NCBI GenBank assembly: GCA_016742095.1
Contig: JACVCJ010000005.1
Span: 67,335-131,334 of the forward strand
Direction of reading: 5' to 3'
Length of the DNA stretch: 64,000 nt
Origin: Bacteroidia bacterium
GTDB taxonomy: Bacteria > Bacteroidota > Bacteroidia > CAIKAF01
Shown here piece after piece: positions 7,491-15,309 of the stretch; positions within the stretch are counted from its first letter, which is position 1, and each line of letters begins with the position of its first letter. A program made the translations under genes and the position numbers. A model generated the notes under the pieces. The model was not told where the DNA came from, made no database searches, and worked only from the letters and a program-made list of their open reading frames with translations.

Positions 7491-8729
7491 ATGAACATAA
7501 AAGCTTTTTACATACTCCTTATTTTTCTTTTTCCCTCCCTGCTTTTTGCACAGAAGTACGAAGTGAATACCCTGGTAAAGGTAGACGACCTGGTGAAAAA
7601 GATCTTTATCGGAACGCCGGAAATTGCCGTTTCCAATGTAAAATTCAAGGGGCCGCGCAATGGCCTGGCCTATTTTCGTTTTCCGCCCAAAGGCCGCCTG
7701 GGCATATCCGAAGGGATCCTGATGACCACCGGTTCGGCCATCGGCACCCAGGGTCCCAATACCAGTCCCATCAACGGTACGGACAATTCGGCCCCCGGCG
7801 ACCCGGACCTGGACAAGCTGGCCCGCACCACCACCTACGACGCCGTAGTGCTGGAATTCGATTTTGTGCCGGTCTCCGACTACATCTCCTTCCGCTACGT
7901 ATTTGCCAGTGAAGAATACCTCGAGTACGTGGACCGCGGCTACAACGATGCCTTTGGCTTTTACCTTTCGGGGCACGATATTTCCGCACCCATCAACCTG
8001 GCCCTGGTGCCCGGTACCCGCGACGTGGTGAGCGTGAACACCATCAACAGCGAAAAGAACACCAATTTTTACATCGATAACGGTTCCACCACCGATACCC
8101 GGAATTTCCGCACGGTGAATACGGCCGGCATTGTGGAACCTCTGCTGGAATGGGACGGTTTTACCCGTGCGCTCACCGTACGTTACAAGGTTATACCGCA
8201 CGAGACCTACCACATAAAACTGGCCATTGCCGATGCGGGTGACCGCCTGGTGGACAGCGGGGTGTACCTGGAAGGGAAGAGCTTTAAGGCCGAGGGCCGT
8301 ATGGTGTGGCCGCCGCCTTCTGCCGCCGTAAAAGCCGTACAGAAGCGCAAGACCCTGCCCCGCGAAATGCTGGTGGAGTTCGATTTTGATTCCTGGCGTA
8401 TCCCCGATACCTCGCGGGAAAAGCTGTATATCCTCTGGAACATCCTGCGCGATTATCCGCAATCCAAATTCCAGCTGTACGGGCATACCGATCACATGGG
8501 CAGCACTTCGTACAACCAGGCTTTGTCCGAAAGACGGGTACGGGCAGTAATGGCCTTCCTGGAAAGGCTGGGCTGTCCGCGGAGCCGTATTATTTTTGCG
8601 CAGGGCCTGGGCGAGAATAAGCCCAAGGCGGAGAACCTGACCAGTTTCGGGCGGCAACGCAACCGGCGGGTAGAGATCAAGATCCACTGGCCCAAACCGG
8701 GCGATGCGGACTTTATTCCGCCGAAATAA
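7491..8729 (+). CDS. Choice-of-anchor L domain fused to an OmpA peptidoglycan-binding domain
   Basis: The 412-residue product has a signal peptide (FYILLIFLFPSLLFAQ). A choice-of-anchor L domain follows (about 25-260), recognised by TGSAIGTQGPN, AVVLEFDFVPVSDYISFRYVFASEEYLEYV, NDAFGFYLSG and IADAGDRLVDSGVYLEG. A C-terminal OmpA-type domain (about 300-400) has the motif YGHTDHMGSTSYNQALSERR and ends NRRVEIKI. The first domain is normally found in secreted surface adhesins, where variable C-terminal anchors are used; the second ties proteins to peptidoglycan. I infer a periplasmic or outer-membrane protein anchored to the wall rather than secreted by the T9SS. Start chosen at the ATG before the signal peptide; a TACTTTTG box lies at 7431-7438. 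Confidence 0.88.
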   Translation: MNIKAFYILLIFLFPSLLFAQKYEVNTLVKVDDLVKKIFIGTPEIAVSNVKFKGPRNGLAYFRFPPKGRLGISEGILMTTGSAIGTQGPNTSPINGTDNSAPGDPDLDKLARTTTYDAVVLEFDFVPVSDYISFRYVFASEEYLEYVDRGYNDAFGFYLSGHDISAPINLALVPGTRDVVSVNTINSEKNTNFYIDNGSTTDTRNFRTVNTAGIVEPLLEWDGFTRALTVRYKVIPHETYHIKLAIADAGDRLVDSGVYLEGKSFKAEGRMVWPPPSAAVKAVQKRKTLPREMLVEFDFDSWRIPDTSREKLYILWNILRDYPQSKFQLYGHTDHMGSTSYNQALSERRVRAVMAFLERLGCPRSRIIFAQGLGENKPKAENLTSFGRQRNRRVEIKIHWPKPGDADFIPPK

Positions 8730-8743
8730 ATGTTGTTTTAGGG

Positions 8744-9364
8744 TTAGATACGTTCGCGGATCTCCCGGATATACTCGGCAACACTTATTTTCTGAATGTA
8801 ATTGATCGCAATACTTTCTGACTTGAATTCCCTCCGCTTTTCTTCGAACAAACTGGTATTGAAGTCAGCAAAGTCATAGTACTGCTGCAATGGCGGCGCC
8901 TGTTTGTGGATCTTTACTGTTTCACTGAACCAACTGTACAAGCATTCAAACAGGGTCTGTGTATCGTTTTTATGAACTTTGACGTCCAGGCCGTTTATAT
9001 CTGAAATGGCCTTCATATAATCGTATCTGGTTGCTTCCAGGATAAGAAACTTTTTTTGTGCGAGTTTTCCTTCAGAAGCTGATTTAATTCCATAGTCGAT
9101 CCCCAGCTCAAATGGCATATTCATGCGGGCGTATTCGCCGGCTTCTGTTGATCTTACTTTTGACAGATCATGGATACTGTACCGGCAGTCTTTTATGATC
9201 CCGGTTATTTTTTCAAGCCTGAACTGTGCTGAATCGGATACTTCAAGGGCTAAACGGGGAGTGAACCCGTTGCGGACGATGACGTAAAGCATGGGCTTTA
9301 AAAGGTCATCTTTGTACCCGGAATCAAAAGGGCAGTTGATAAAGACATTTTTGGTAAAGAGCAT
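8744..9364 (-). CDS. INCPFD-motif Rossmann-like protein, possible NADase/deoxyribosyltransferase-like effector
   Basis: The 206-residue soluble product has an opening strand and loop VFINCPFD (residues 7-14), then RLALEVSDSAQFRLEKI, SIHDLS (63-68), MPFELGIDYG (83-92) and a late KKFLILE strand. I recognise this as a recurrent but uncharacterised bacterial family. The order of a PFD loop, a mid-domain Asp/Ser strand and an FELG motif with a conserved Glu (Glu86) recalls nucleoside 2-deoxyribosyltransferase and TIR-like folds, where the corresponding Glu is catalytic; that resemblance is my inference from pattern only. It lies 17 bases downstream of a DUF2188 gene on the same strand and is almost certainly co-transcribed with it. 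The pair looks like an accessory, possibly defensive, cassette. Confidence 0.8.
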   Translation of the reverse strand: MLFTKNVFINCPFDSGYKDDLLKPMLYVIVRNGFTPRLALEVSDSAQFRLEKITGIIKDCRYSIHDLSKVRSTEAGEYARMNMPFELGIDYGIKSASEGKLAQKKFLILEATRYDYMKAISDINGLDVKVHKNDTQTLFECLYSWFSETVKIHKQAPPLQQYYDFADFNTSLFEEKRREFKSESIAINYIQKISVAEYIREIRERI

Positions 9365-9381
9365 TCTAAGGGTGGCAGGTG

Positions 9382-9591
9382 TTATTTTACATATGAATTT
9401 TTGTTTTGGACCATACCGTTCCTTTTATGGATATACAGTTCGGTTTTTTCGGTCTTACTGAGTTTCCTTCCGTATTCTACGGCTTCTTTTTTAGTCCCGA
9501 AAGTTCTTGAGGCCCGGGCAGCCCCGGTCTTTCTTACCACCCATCCGGACGATTTTGAGGGAACCACATGATTTGATCTTTTAGTGGTCAT
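9382..9591 (-). CDS. DUF2188 family small protein
   Basis: The 69-residue, strongly basic product matches DUF2188: VVPSKSSGWVVRKTGAARASRTFGTKKEAVEYGR followed by LYIHKRNG. Members are small beta-alpha proteins found in many bacteria and often near mobile or defence genes; no function is established. It is the first gene of a two-gene unit with the INCPFD-motif protein 17 bases downstream. The size, charge and first position in the pair would fit a regulator, an antitoxin-like partner or a nucleic-acid sensor, but nothing in the sequence decides among these. Confidence 0.85.
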   Translation of the reverse strand: MTTKRSNHVVPSKSSGWVVRKTGAARASRTFGTKKEAVEYGRKLSKTEKTELYIHKRNGMVQNKNSYVK

Positions 9592-9631
9592 TTTTTTCTT
9601 TTAAAAATACGAAAATTTTTGGTGTTCGCCG

Positions 9632-9662
9632 AAATAAAAAAGACCCCGCTGCAAGCGAGGTC
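9632..9662 (-). terminator. Rho-independent terminator
   Basis: GACCCCGCT (9642-9650) pairs with AGCGAGGTC (9654-9662) with one mismatch. On the minus strand the stem is followed by a T-rich tract, so it ends the transcript of the coiled-coil protein gene that stops at 9694. Confidence 0.8.
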
Positions 9663-9693
9663 CTGTTCAAAGTCTAAAACGTGTGTAAATGCT

Positions 9694-10302
9694 TTATTTG
9701 CGGGCCTTCAGGGCTTCCAGGGCGGCGCGCTGTTTTTCCATTTCGGCTTTTTTGTTGGCCTGGTCCTGTTTGTTCTCTTCCAGTTTTTTAGCCAGATCTT
9801 CACCGTCTTTTACGCTCTTATCGTGCGCTTTTACGGCTTCTTCGGCTATTTTGGTCTGGGCGGCAATGTCCAGCGTCAGCTGGTGTGCCGATACGTCGGC
9901 CACGAAACTGTTGAGGAACCCTTTGGCTTTTTCGATCAGGTCACGGTCGGCATTACCGTCCACGAAGTTTCCGTAGCCTTTGGACATAGAAATGTACACC
10001 AGCGATTCTTCCTTGATCTTACCATTCTGTTCCACCTTGAAATAGTAATCCATTTTTGTATCGCTGATCTTGCTGAAGAGCGCGCCTTCGTAAAGCGACC
10101 AGCCCTTAACGTTCTTGGAGCCTTTCAGCCCTTCGGCCTTCAGTTTGCTGTCTAATGCTTCCTGGGTGGTTTTGGGATTATTTTTAATCGTTATCTGCAC
10201 CGCAGGACGCATCGTCTTATCAATCTCCGCATTGGCTTCCATGGCTTGGGAAAAGGCGAACCCACTGCTCAGAAAACCCAGAATCACAAGTACTCTTTTC
10301 AT
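9694..10302 (-). CDS. Exported protein with C-terminal coiled coil
   Basis: The 202-residue product has a signal peptide (LVILGFLSSGFAFSQ), a central beta-rich domain (about 30-125) and a long charged alpha-helical tail (about 140-202; HDKSVKDGEDLAKKLEENKQ and onward) predicted as coiled coil. No known domain is recognised. It is followed by a clear terminator and has its own upstream gap of about 70 AT-rich bases, so it is probably a single-gene unit. The coiled coil suggests oligomerisation in the periplasm. Confidence 0.8.
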   Translation of the reverse strand: MKRVLVILGFLSSGFAFSQAMEANAEIDKTMRPAVQITIKNNPKTTQEALDSKLKAEGLKGSKNVKGWSLYEGALFSKISDTKMDYYFKVEQNGKIKEESLVYISMSKGYGNFVDGNADRDLIEKAKGFLNSFVADVSAHQLTLDIAAQTKIAEEAVKAHDKSVKDGEDLAKKLEENKQDQANKKAEMEKQRAALEALKARK

Positions 10303-10371
10303 AATTTCTCTGTTTTTTGTTACTTACTTTTACTAATATACGATTTTTTTACATATCTGCAAGAAAAAGCT

Positions 10372-11793
10372 TCACTGCTTTATCTCTTCCAGTTTACGCA
10401 GGAACCAGGTGCGGTCTATGAGTCCGACCTGTTCAGAGAGTTTTGTGTGTAATTTTTCGGCGCCTTTAATATCTTTTTCACTGCGCAGGCGGGCCAGTTG
10501 TTTTATGTATTTTATGAACTCGAGATGGGCTTCTTTCTGGAACTCGGCAATTACCTTGTTCCGGCGCAGGTATACGTAAAACGATTCGCAGAGGGCATAA
10601 AAGGCGTCCTGGTCGTCGGTCTCGTAAAAGATCTTCAGTTGCAGGCATTTGCTGCCCAGCAGGTAGAAGATATCGGCAAATTCGGCCTGGGAAAGCAGGC
10701 GCAGCGCGCTTTTAAAGTCCCGGCGGGCATACTGCAGCCAGGCGGTATTGTACAGGATGGCGCTCTCGCGTTTATCGGCCTCCAGTTTGTTCTTGTAATT
10801 CTCGATGAACTGCTCCACAAAATCGTACTCGCCCAGGCGTATGCCTACGGTAACGATGTTCTTGAACACATTGAGGCGGATATGGCCTACGTCGTCGTAA
10901 ATAGCCTCCAGTTCGATCATTTTCTTAAAAAGGTTGAACACCTCCTGCAGGAATTCGATCTTACCGGCATTGATGCGGGCCGTGCAATAGTTCTGTGCAA
11001 ACACGTACAGGTCAACCAGTTCCTCACGTGTGAACTGATCGCGGTTCTCGTCGAGCAGGGTCAGCAGCCGGTAGTAATATTCCACGCTCTCGGGCTGCAG
11101 GTGCATCTGTACCACGCAGAAGTACATTTCCACGGCCATATAGCCTTCGATCTCGCGCAGTTCCAGGAAACGCAGCACATCGCTGAGCAGGGGCTTCTTG
11201 TATTCCACGCGTAGCAGGGCCTCACGGGTAAGCATTTCGCCGGAATGCTTCAGTTTGTTGGAGATGTAAAAAAGGTCCAGGTAGTTTACGAGCGTCTGCA
11301 GGTTGTTATCGAGCGAGCGCGATTTTTTGAGCTGGGAGTACATGTACACGTTCTCCTCGAGCAGGTACTGGTTAAAGAACCAGGTGGAATCCTTTATGGG
11401 GTCTTTGATCTGCTGTTTGGTAGCTTCGTCGAAGATCTGGTAAAAGTATTTTTCGAGATCGGTCTTGCGGTAATAATCCAGCAGGTACAGGCGTTTCTTG
11501 GCCTCACTCTTCTGAAATTCATGCCACATAATATAATCTTCGAGCAGTTTGGCCAGGTCGGAAGCGGCGTAGCGCAGTTTGTTCTCTTCGGGCTCCCCGA
11601 AAAGGCGTTCGGCCACAATGGTACGGTTCAGTTTTTCGGAAGTAAAGTCGGGGAAATACTCTTTTAATATTTCAAATAACTGTATAACGGCCTTATTTAC
11701 ATTGAAGAGGGACGAGTGGAGGTACCGCTCGAATTCCTGCATCTGGTTTTTATCAAAAGTGCGAAGTATGTGTATGGGTTTACTGTTTAGCAT
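10372..11793 (-). CDS. Large helical cytosolic protein of unknown function
   Basis: The 473-residue product has no signal peptide and is almost wholly helical, with tandem helix pairs that look like degenerate TPR or HEAT-type solenoid repeats (for example FEILKEYFPDF, LAKLLEDYIMWHEFQ, DFKSALRLLSQAEFADIFYLLGSKCLQLK). Similar orphan helical proteins occur widely in Chitinophagales, and I know no function for them. I chose the ATG at 11793 (MLNSKPIHILRTF) over the upstream one at 11856 because the extra segment is low-complexity and AT-rich. It is divergent from the small T9SS protein to its right. Confidence 0.8.
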   Translation of the reverse strand: MLNSKPIHILRTFDKNQMQEFERYLHSSLFNVNKAVIQLFEILKEYFPDFTSEKLNRTIVAERLFGEPEENKLRYAASDLAKLLEDYIMWHEFQKSEAKKRLYLLDYYRKTDLEKYFYQIFDEATKQQIKDPIKDSTWFFNQYLLEENVYMYSQLKKSRSLDNNLQTLVNYLDLFYISNKLKHSGEMLTREALLRVEYKKPLLSDVLRFLELREIEGYMAVEMYFCVVQMHLQPESVEYYYRLLTLLDENRDQFTREELVDLYVFAQNYCTARINAGKIEFLQEVFNLFKKMIELEAIYDDVGHIRLNVFKNIVTVGIRLGEYDFVEQFIENYKNKLEADKRESAILYNTAWLQYARRDFKSALRLLSQAEFADIFYLLGSKCLQLKIFYETDDQDAFYALCESFYVYLRRNKVIAEFQKEAHLEFIKYIKQLARLRSEKDIKGAEKLHTKLSEQVGLIDRTWFLRKLEEIKQ

Positions 11794-11911
11794 GATTTTT
11801 GATGGAGTAAAAGTAAACGTTTTGATAAAAATATCCGTTATAAAAATCATATGCAATTAAAACAGAGCATTTATGAGTAAACGGGAATCCGACAAACTGT
11901 TTTTTTTGTCA

Positions 11912-11943
11912 TTGGCAGGTTAAGGATATTTTATGTAAATTTG
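11912..11943 (+). promoter_or_regulatory. Promoter of the small T9SS protein gene
   Basis: TTG (11912-11914), a 21-nt spacer and TAAATTTG (11936-11943) match the Bacteroidota -33/-7 pattern. The ATG is 23 nt downstream. Confidence 0.65.
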
Positions 11944-11966
11944 AAATCACTAAAAAACACAGGCGT

Positions 11967-12614
11967 ATGAAGAATATTTTGTACTCTACAATGATCGCCG
12001 GCTTTTTACTCGCCGGTAACGTCGTGTACGCACAGGCCAACCTGGCGGCAGAAAATAACAGCGGCGACCTGGAGCAGGCTCCTGCCGAAGTTCTCGAAAG
12101 CACATCCGGCGGTGGTGTTTCCACTCCCTACAACGGCAATCCGGCCGGGGCGTCCTCAGCCAATGACCATCGCCAGCAGGGCGGCGGCCATGTTACGGTG
12201 CAGGATATCCTGGGTGTAGACAATAATTCGCCCGCACAAACGGTAAATGATAATGTGAACCTTACGGGTACGCCTTCTCCGGTAGGTGGCTCCGGTTCGG
12301 TTCCCTTGAACAGCGCAGCGCCCCAGGGCGGCGGAGGTTCCGGCACTTCAGCGGCACCGGCCGTGAGCATTTCCATCTACCCGAACCCGACCACCGATGG
12401 TGTGAACGTGGTAACGGAAGGTGAAATTATCTTCGGAGTGGTAGAGGTGATCGACCTTACCGGTAAAACCGTTAAGAAGACCAATGCCCCTTCCGGCAAT
12501 GACGGAAACTCTTCCAACATGTACATTTCCCTTTCTGAGCTGAAATCCGGAATGTACCTGCTGCGCTTCCAGACCGATAAGAACATTTACGTAAAACGTA
12601 TTCAGGTAAAATAA
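11967..12614 (+). CDS. Small T9SS-secreted protein with Gly/Ser/Pro-rich body
   Basis: The 215-residue product has a signal peptide (MIAGFLLAGNVVYAQ), a low-complexity region rich in Gly, Asn, Ser and Pro (about 25-135), and a type A T9SS sorting domain (about 135-215) with ISIYPNPTTDGVNV, VIDLTGKTV and the closing MYLLRFQTDKNIYVKRIQVK pattern. The sorting domain targets the protein through the type IX system to the cell surface or medium. With so little sequence between signal and sorting domain, it may be a surface-coat or filler protein. It ends in a strong terminator. Confidence 0.88.
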   Translation: MKNILYSTMIAGFLLAGNVVYAQANLAAENNSGDLEQAPAEVLESTSGGGVSTPYNGNPAGASSANDHRQQGGGHVTVQDILGVDNNSPAQTVNDNVNLTGTPSPVGGSGSVPLNSAAPQGGGGSGTSAAPAVSISIYPNPTTDGVNVVTEGEIIFGVVEVIDLTGKTVKKTNAPSGNDGNSSNMYISLSELKSGMYLLRFQTDKNIYVKRIQVK

Positions 12615-12635
12615 AGACACATCGTCTTAAAAAAC

Positions 12636-12668
12636 AAAACCGCCTCGCTTCAGCGAGACGGTTTTTTT
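12636..12668. terminator. Bidirectional terminator
   Basis: AACCGCCTCGCT and AGCGAGACGGTT (about 12638-12662) form a GC-rich hairpin with one mismatch, flanked by an A-run on the left and a T-run on the right. It separates two convergent genes. Confidence 0.85.
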
Positions 12669-12694
12669 GTTCCTATGCTTTTAGAAAGCGGCTC

Positions 12695-13201
12695 TTAGTG
12701 CTGGTGGCCGCCTTCGCCGTGTACGTGTCCGTGTGCGATCTCGTCGGCGCTGGCTTCGCGTACGTCCAGAACTTCGCCGGTAAAGTGCAGGGTTTTGTCG
12801 GCCAGGGGGTGGTTAAAGTCTACGGTAACAAACTCCAGGGAGCGTTTCAGTACCACACCGCTCAGGGGCATACCGTCCTGGTTACGCAGGTGTACGGTAT
12901 TACCAACCGTGATCATATCTTCCTGTAAAACACCGTCCACGATAAACACGTCCAGCGGAATATCTACCACGGCCTGTTCTTCGCGAACACCGTAACCATC
13001 CTGGGGAGACAGGGTCATTTCGTAGCTGTCGCCTACGGTTTTGCCCTGCAGGTTCTCTTCGAATTTCGGAAGCAGTTGTCCGTAACCGAAAAGGAACACC
13101 AGGGGGCTGGAATTATCTACCTGCTGTACCAGTTCGCCCTCGGCGTGGTCCAGACGCAGCGTATATGTAATGGATACGACCTTGTTCTTTGAGATGCTCA
13201 T
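12695..13201 (-). CDS. slyD: SlyD-like FKBP-type peptidyl-prolyl isomerase
   Basis: The 168-residue product has the SlyD layout: an FKBP domain interrupted by an IF (insert-in-flap) chaperone domain, with signatures PLVFLFGYGQLLPKFEENLQGKTVGD, PQDGYG and VDFNHPLADKTLHFTGEV. The C-terminus is His-rich (HGHVHGEGGHQH), as in metal-binding SlyD proteins. It is cytosolic and catalyses prolyl isomerisation during folding; in other bacteria SlyD also supplies nickel to enzymes. It lies 21 bases downstream of the acyltransferase gene on the same strand and may be co-transcribed. Confidence 0.93.
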   Translation of the reverse strand: MSISKNKVVSITYTLRLDHAEGELVQQVDNSSPLVFLFGYGQLLPKFEENLQGKTVGDSYEMTLSPQDGYGVREEQAVVDIPLDVFIVDGVLQEDMITVGNTVHLRNQDGMPLSGVVLKRSLEFVTVDFNHPLADKTLHFTGEVLDVREASADEIAHGHVHGEGGHQH

Positions 13202-13222
13202 TTCTATTTTTGTTTTAATTGA

Positions 13223-13801
13223 TTAAACGAATCGGCTGTCCACACTGAAATTCTCGGGGAATTTAGGCGTAATATTGCGGTAGAACTGCATGATCTGCTT
13301 CAGGTCCTGTTCCATATTGTCGGTAGGTTGAAGCACCAGGCCCACCCCGGCGTGTTTTTTGGAATAATCGAGCCAGCCGCATGCGATCGGTACACCGGCC
13401 ATTTTAGCTACATAGTAAAAGCCGGTCTTCCATTCGGTTTGTTTTTTACGGGTGCCTTCGGGCGTTACCAGTACCACCAGGTCCCTGTATTTCTGAAAAA
13501 GCTCGGCCATGGCCTCCGTGGAACTTTTGCGGGGTTTGCCCTCTTCTTTGGGCGAGCGGTCGATGGCAATGCCGCCCATGAAATTGAAAAAGAGGTTGAA
13601 CGGGAAACGGAACCACTCCTTTTTTATCGTAAATTTTACGGGGATGCGCATAATGGCAAAAGCTGCCCTTGCAATAACAAAATCCCAGTTACTGGTGTGG
13701 GGTGCCGCGATCATTACGCATCTGCGCAGGTCTTTCGGCGGTTTGGCTACCAATTTCCAGCCGAGAAGGAAAAAAATGAATTTGCCTATATAATACCCCA
13801 T
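13223..13801 (-). CDS. PlsC-family acyltransferase
   Basis: The 192-residue product has the acyltransferase HX4D motif (HTSNWD, His35-Asp40), a GIAIDR block near residue 77 and the phosphate-binding EGTRKK motif (115-120). Such enzymes move acyl groups to lysophospholipids or similar acceptors at the inner membrane. The N-terminal hydrophobic stretch (KFIFFLLGWKLVA) would provide membrane attachment. It is shorter than PlsC (about 240 residues), and the exact acceptor cannot be told. A TAATTTTG box on the same strand (13818-13825) lies 16 nt upstream of the start. Confidence 0.9.
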   Translation of the reverse strand: MGYYIGKFIFFLLGWKLVAKPPKDLRRCVMIAAPHTSNWDFVIARAAFAIMRIPVKFTIKKEWFRFPFNLFFNFMGGIAIDRSPKEEGKPRKSSTEAMAELFQKYRDLVVLVTPEGTRKKQTEWKTGFYYVAKMAGVPIACGWLDYSKKHAGVGLVLQPTDNMEQDLKQIMQFYRNITPKFPENFSVDSRFV

Positions 13802-13850
13802 CCGGGTGCTTTTAGGGCAAAATTAATAAAAAATACGGGGCGTGACACAC

Positions 13851-15254
13851 TTATTTTCGCCGACTTTGCTGCTGAACGCTCTGTATAAGCACCTGCGGAG
13901 CCTGGGCAGGATCCCTGATCCTGGTAAAGGTGCCGCCGCCTTCCACGGCAATGGCTTCCAGGTTCTTCAGTGCGTCCATACTGGTGCCCAGGGCCATTAC
14001 CGAAAGAGTGATACCTTCCTGCTGCATGTCCTTTACCAGTTTTTGTCCGTTGATGTCGGAATCCACCATTTTAAAAATGCCGTCCGTAGCCAGCAGTACG
14101 GTATTGTTGCCGTCGGGGATAAAGTTTTTGCGGGCCAGTTCGTAGGCGGTCTGCAGACCTTTTACCCCATTGGTGCTGCCCGAGCCGCGTATGGCATTGA
14201 TGATGCTGACCACCGTATCGCGGTCGCTGCCGGTGATATTGCTGGCCACCACTTTGCTTTGTGTGGAAAAGGTAACAAAGCTTACCCGGTCCGAACGTCG
14301 CAGCACGCCGGCCAGTTCCAGCAGGGCCAGTTTCAGCAGGGGCATGCGGGCGGGTCCGTTCATGGAGGATGATACGTCCAGCAGGAAAACGATGTTGTTG
14401 GACTTGTATTCATTGAACGGCAGCACGTCGTTGCTGGCCAGCGGATCGGTCTTCCAGGAGGTATCCGCCGATATGGGCTGCACGGTTACGGGCACCTGTT
14501 CCGGCTTGCGGGGCGTTTCGGGTACCTGCCGGGGCAGTGTGTCGGGTACTTCGGCCAGTATGGGTTCCGGTAGGGTCTCCTTGCGCAGGCGGTAAATAAT
14601 TTCCTGTGTGCCCGCCCGGAAGGAGAGGGCCGAGTCTACGGGAATATATCCCTGTGCTTCTACCCTGGAGCCGTACATGCCACCCGGGATCGAGGTCTGT
14701 GCCGTGCCGTTGCGGCCGGTCTTGAGCACACCCAGCAACTCGCCGCGCTGGTAAATGGTAATGAGCGACATGGAGATGGGTTTGCCCGTTTCATCGTCCA
14801 GTACCAGGAAGCTGCGGTCAAATTCCAGGGGTTTGCTTTCGGGTTTCTGCCATACCGGGCAGGCGGTAAGCGCATTGCTGGCAAAACCGCGGATATTGCC
14901 TTTAAGCATCACCTGTATGGGTTCGGGCTCCAAACTCACATATATTTTCACCGGGAGGGCAAAACTACCGGCTTCTTCGGTGTAGTAGATGAAGGTAATT
15001 TCGGCCGTCCGCCCCGGTTCGATATAGGTTTTGGGATAATCGTACCAGATGCCGCGCGGAGCGTCTACCCGCAGCACGGCCATAGAGCGGCTGCCGGTAT
15101 TCTGTATCTCGATAAAGCCGGCCGGGTTGTCCCAGGCAATGTGCTTGCCGTAATCTATTTCCTGCGACGAGAGTTTTATATTCTGTGCCCTGAGCGGAGC
15201 TGTAAAAGATAAAAGTAAAAGGGCCGCAGCTGCGGCCCGGTTTTTTACTGCCAT
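13851..15254 (-). CDS. Exported von Willebrand factor A-domain protein with DUF1573-like N-domain
   Basis: The 467-residue product has a signal peptide (AAAAALLLLSFTAPLRAQ). An N-terminal immunoglobulin-like domain follows (about 25-135; IEIQNTGSRSMAVLRVDAPRG, IEPGRTAEITFIYYTEEAG) that resembles DUF1573. A proline-rich linker leads to a von Willebrand A domain from about 285 with the full MIDAS signature DVSSSM (near 293), a later Thr, and LLATDGIF. The MIDAS motif binds a divalent cation and usually mediates protein binding. The gene follows the giant T9SS protein gene by 55 bases on the same strand, so the two may act together at the surface. Confidence 0.88.
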   Translation of the reverse strand: MAVKNRAAAAALLLLSFTAPLRAQNIKLSSQEIDYGKHIAWDNPAGFIEIQNTGSRSMAVLRVDAPRGIWYDYPKTYIEPGRTAEITFIYYTEEAGSFALPVKIYVSLEPEPIQVMLKGNIRGFASNALTACPVWQKPESKPLEFDRSFLVLDDETGKPISMSLITIYQRGELLGVLKTGRNGTAQTSIPGGMYGSRVEAQGYIPVDSALSFRAGTQEIIYRLRKETLPEPILAEVPDTLPRQVPETPRKPEQVPVTVQPISADTSWKTDPLASNDVLPFNEYKSNNIVFLLDVSSSMNGPARMPLLKLALLELAGVLRRSDRVSFVTFSTQSKVVASNITGSDRDTVVSIINAIRGSGSTNGVKGLQTAYELARKNFIPDGNNTVLLATDGIFKMVDSDINGQKLVKDMQQEGITLSVMALGTSMDALKNLEAIAVEGGGTFTRIRDPAQAPQVLIQSVQQQSRRK

Positions 15255-15309
15255 ACTATGTAAAACGGCTTTATATCGTACAGGTTCTGTTTTTAGTTTT
15301 TTTTAATGT

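Noticed and set aside
7476-8687. 403-codon minus-strand frame opposite the choice-of-anchor L/OmpA gene
   Set aside because: It is the complement of a well-supported gene with a signal peptide and two known domains.
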